This document shows positions 63,946 to 64,000 of a stretch of DNA of 64,000 nt, one piece after another. This stretch comes from Vibrio tubiashii. Lineage in GTDB: Bacteria; Pseudomonadota; Gammaproteobacteria; Enterobacterales; Vibrionaceae. The stretch covers positions 124,001 to 188,000 of the forward strand of contig JRWQ01000009.1 of NCBI GenBank assembly GCA_000775715.1, written 5' to 3'. Below the pieces are notes generated by a model that saw only the letters and a program-made list of their open reading frames with translations, made no database searches and was not told the origin of the DNA. Every line of letters begins with the position of its first letter. Position 1 is the stretch's first letter. The position numbers and the translations under genes were made by a program.

Positions 63946-64000
63946 TTAAAAGTATTGATACATAGCTAGGCCAATGACCACAACAGGAGCAAAGGGCATC
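63946..64000 (-). CDS. tadV: 3' end of the Tad prepilin peptidase gene (partial)
   Basis: The last 55 bases encode, on the minus strand, the residues MPFAPVVVIGLAMYQYF followed by TAA (63948-63946). This hydrophobic terminal helix after a [K/R]MPFAP-type turn is typical of A24 prepilin peptidases (TadV/CpaA), and the position directly in front of the Tad genes agrees. The active-site aspartates lie outside the window, so the call rests on a short tail and context. Confidence 0.65.
   Translation of the reverse strand, partial: MPFAPVVVIGLAMYQYF

Overview
The window reads as a chromosomal segment of a Vibrio species. The evidence is the gene order phoU-pstB-pstA-pstC / ppk-ppx / pstS-phoR-phoB, the very long PstA and PstC permeases, the yajC-secD-secF and tgt-queA blocks, the oxyR/peroxiredoxin pair, and a Vibrio-style Tad pilus locus. 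No rRNA, tRNA, insertion sequence, phage gene or CRISPR array was recognised. The species cannot be named from the sequence alone.

Layout. 1-5.6 kb: the tail of a probable TetR-type regulator, SOS gene yebG behind a LexA box, cutC, a PPK2 polyphosphate kinase with a LysR regulator, then a proline-rich lipoprotein and two small predicted outer-membrane proteins of unknown role. 5.6-17.9 kb: a compact phosphate/polyphosphate region, with the transporter genes and phoU on the minus strand, ppk-ppx on the plus strand, and phoB-phoR-pstS on the minus strand. PHO boxes face pstC, ppk and phoB. 18-21 kb: rdgC, a structured intergenic element with two GGA-loop hairpins (candidate CsrA-binding RNA), trhP and yfhL. 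21.3-28.9 kb (minus): mepA, a DUF1904 gene, a periplasmic hypothetical, secF-secD-yajC, tgt and queA, with a 7-bp minisatellite between tgt and queA. 29.2-31.9 kb: a CBS-domain protein and a chemotaxis receptor. 31.9-32.9 kb: about 1 kb without a clear gene but rich in inverted repeats. 32.9-36 kb: oxyR diverging from a 2-Cys peroxiredoxin, then dapD. 36.3-40.5 kb: glycerol genes glpK, glpR, glpD. 40.6-44.6 kb: nnrS, a gamma-glutamylcyclotransferase-like gene, an aldo/keto reductase and a LysR gene. 44.7-47.1 kb: ahpF and ahpC (minus), each behind a related 81-bp leader with OxyR-like half-sites. 47.3-52.2 kb: a small hypothetical, a TetR gene diverging from a metallo-beta-lactamase-fold lipoprotein plus DUF5329 gene, and a LysR gene diverging from chrA. 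52.2-64 kb (minus): a Tad (Flp-type) pilus operon running from the tail of the prepilin peptidase gene to tadD, including an uncommon AAA+ ATPase and a small lipoprotein.

How it works together. PhoR/PhoB would sense phosphate limitation through Pst/PhoU and act on the PHO boxes, tying phosphate uptake to polyphosphate synthesis (Ppk) and degradation (Ppx); PPK2 offers a second polyphosphate route nearby. OxyR with two peroxiredoxins and AhpF forms a peroxide-defence set split over about 14 kb. The Tad genes would build a secretin-spanning adhesive pilus. The most notable unexplained signals are the twin GGA-hairpin element after rdgC, the competing inverted repeats near oxyR, the AAA+ ATPase in the Tad operon, the lipoprotein/outer-membrane trio near 4-5.6 kb, and a terminator sitting directly on the ribosome binding site of a hypothetical gene.
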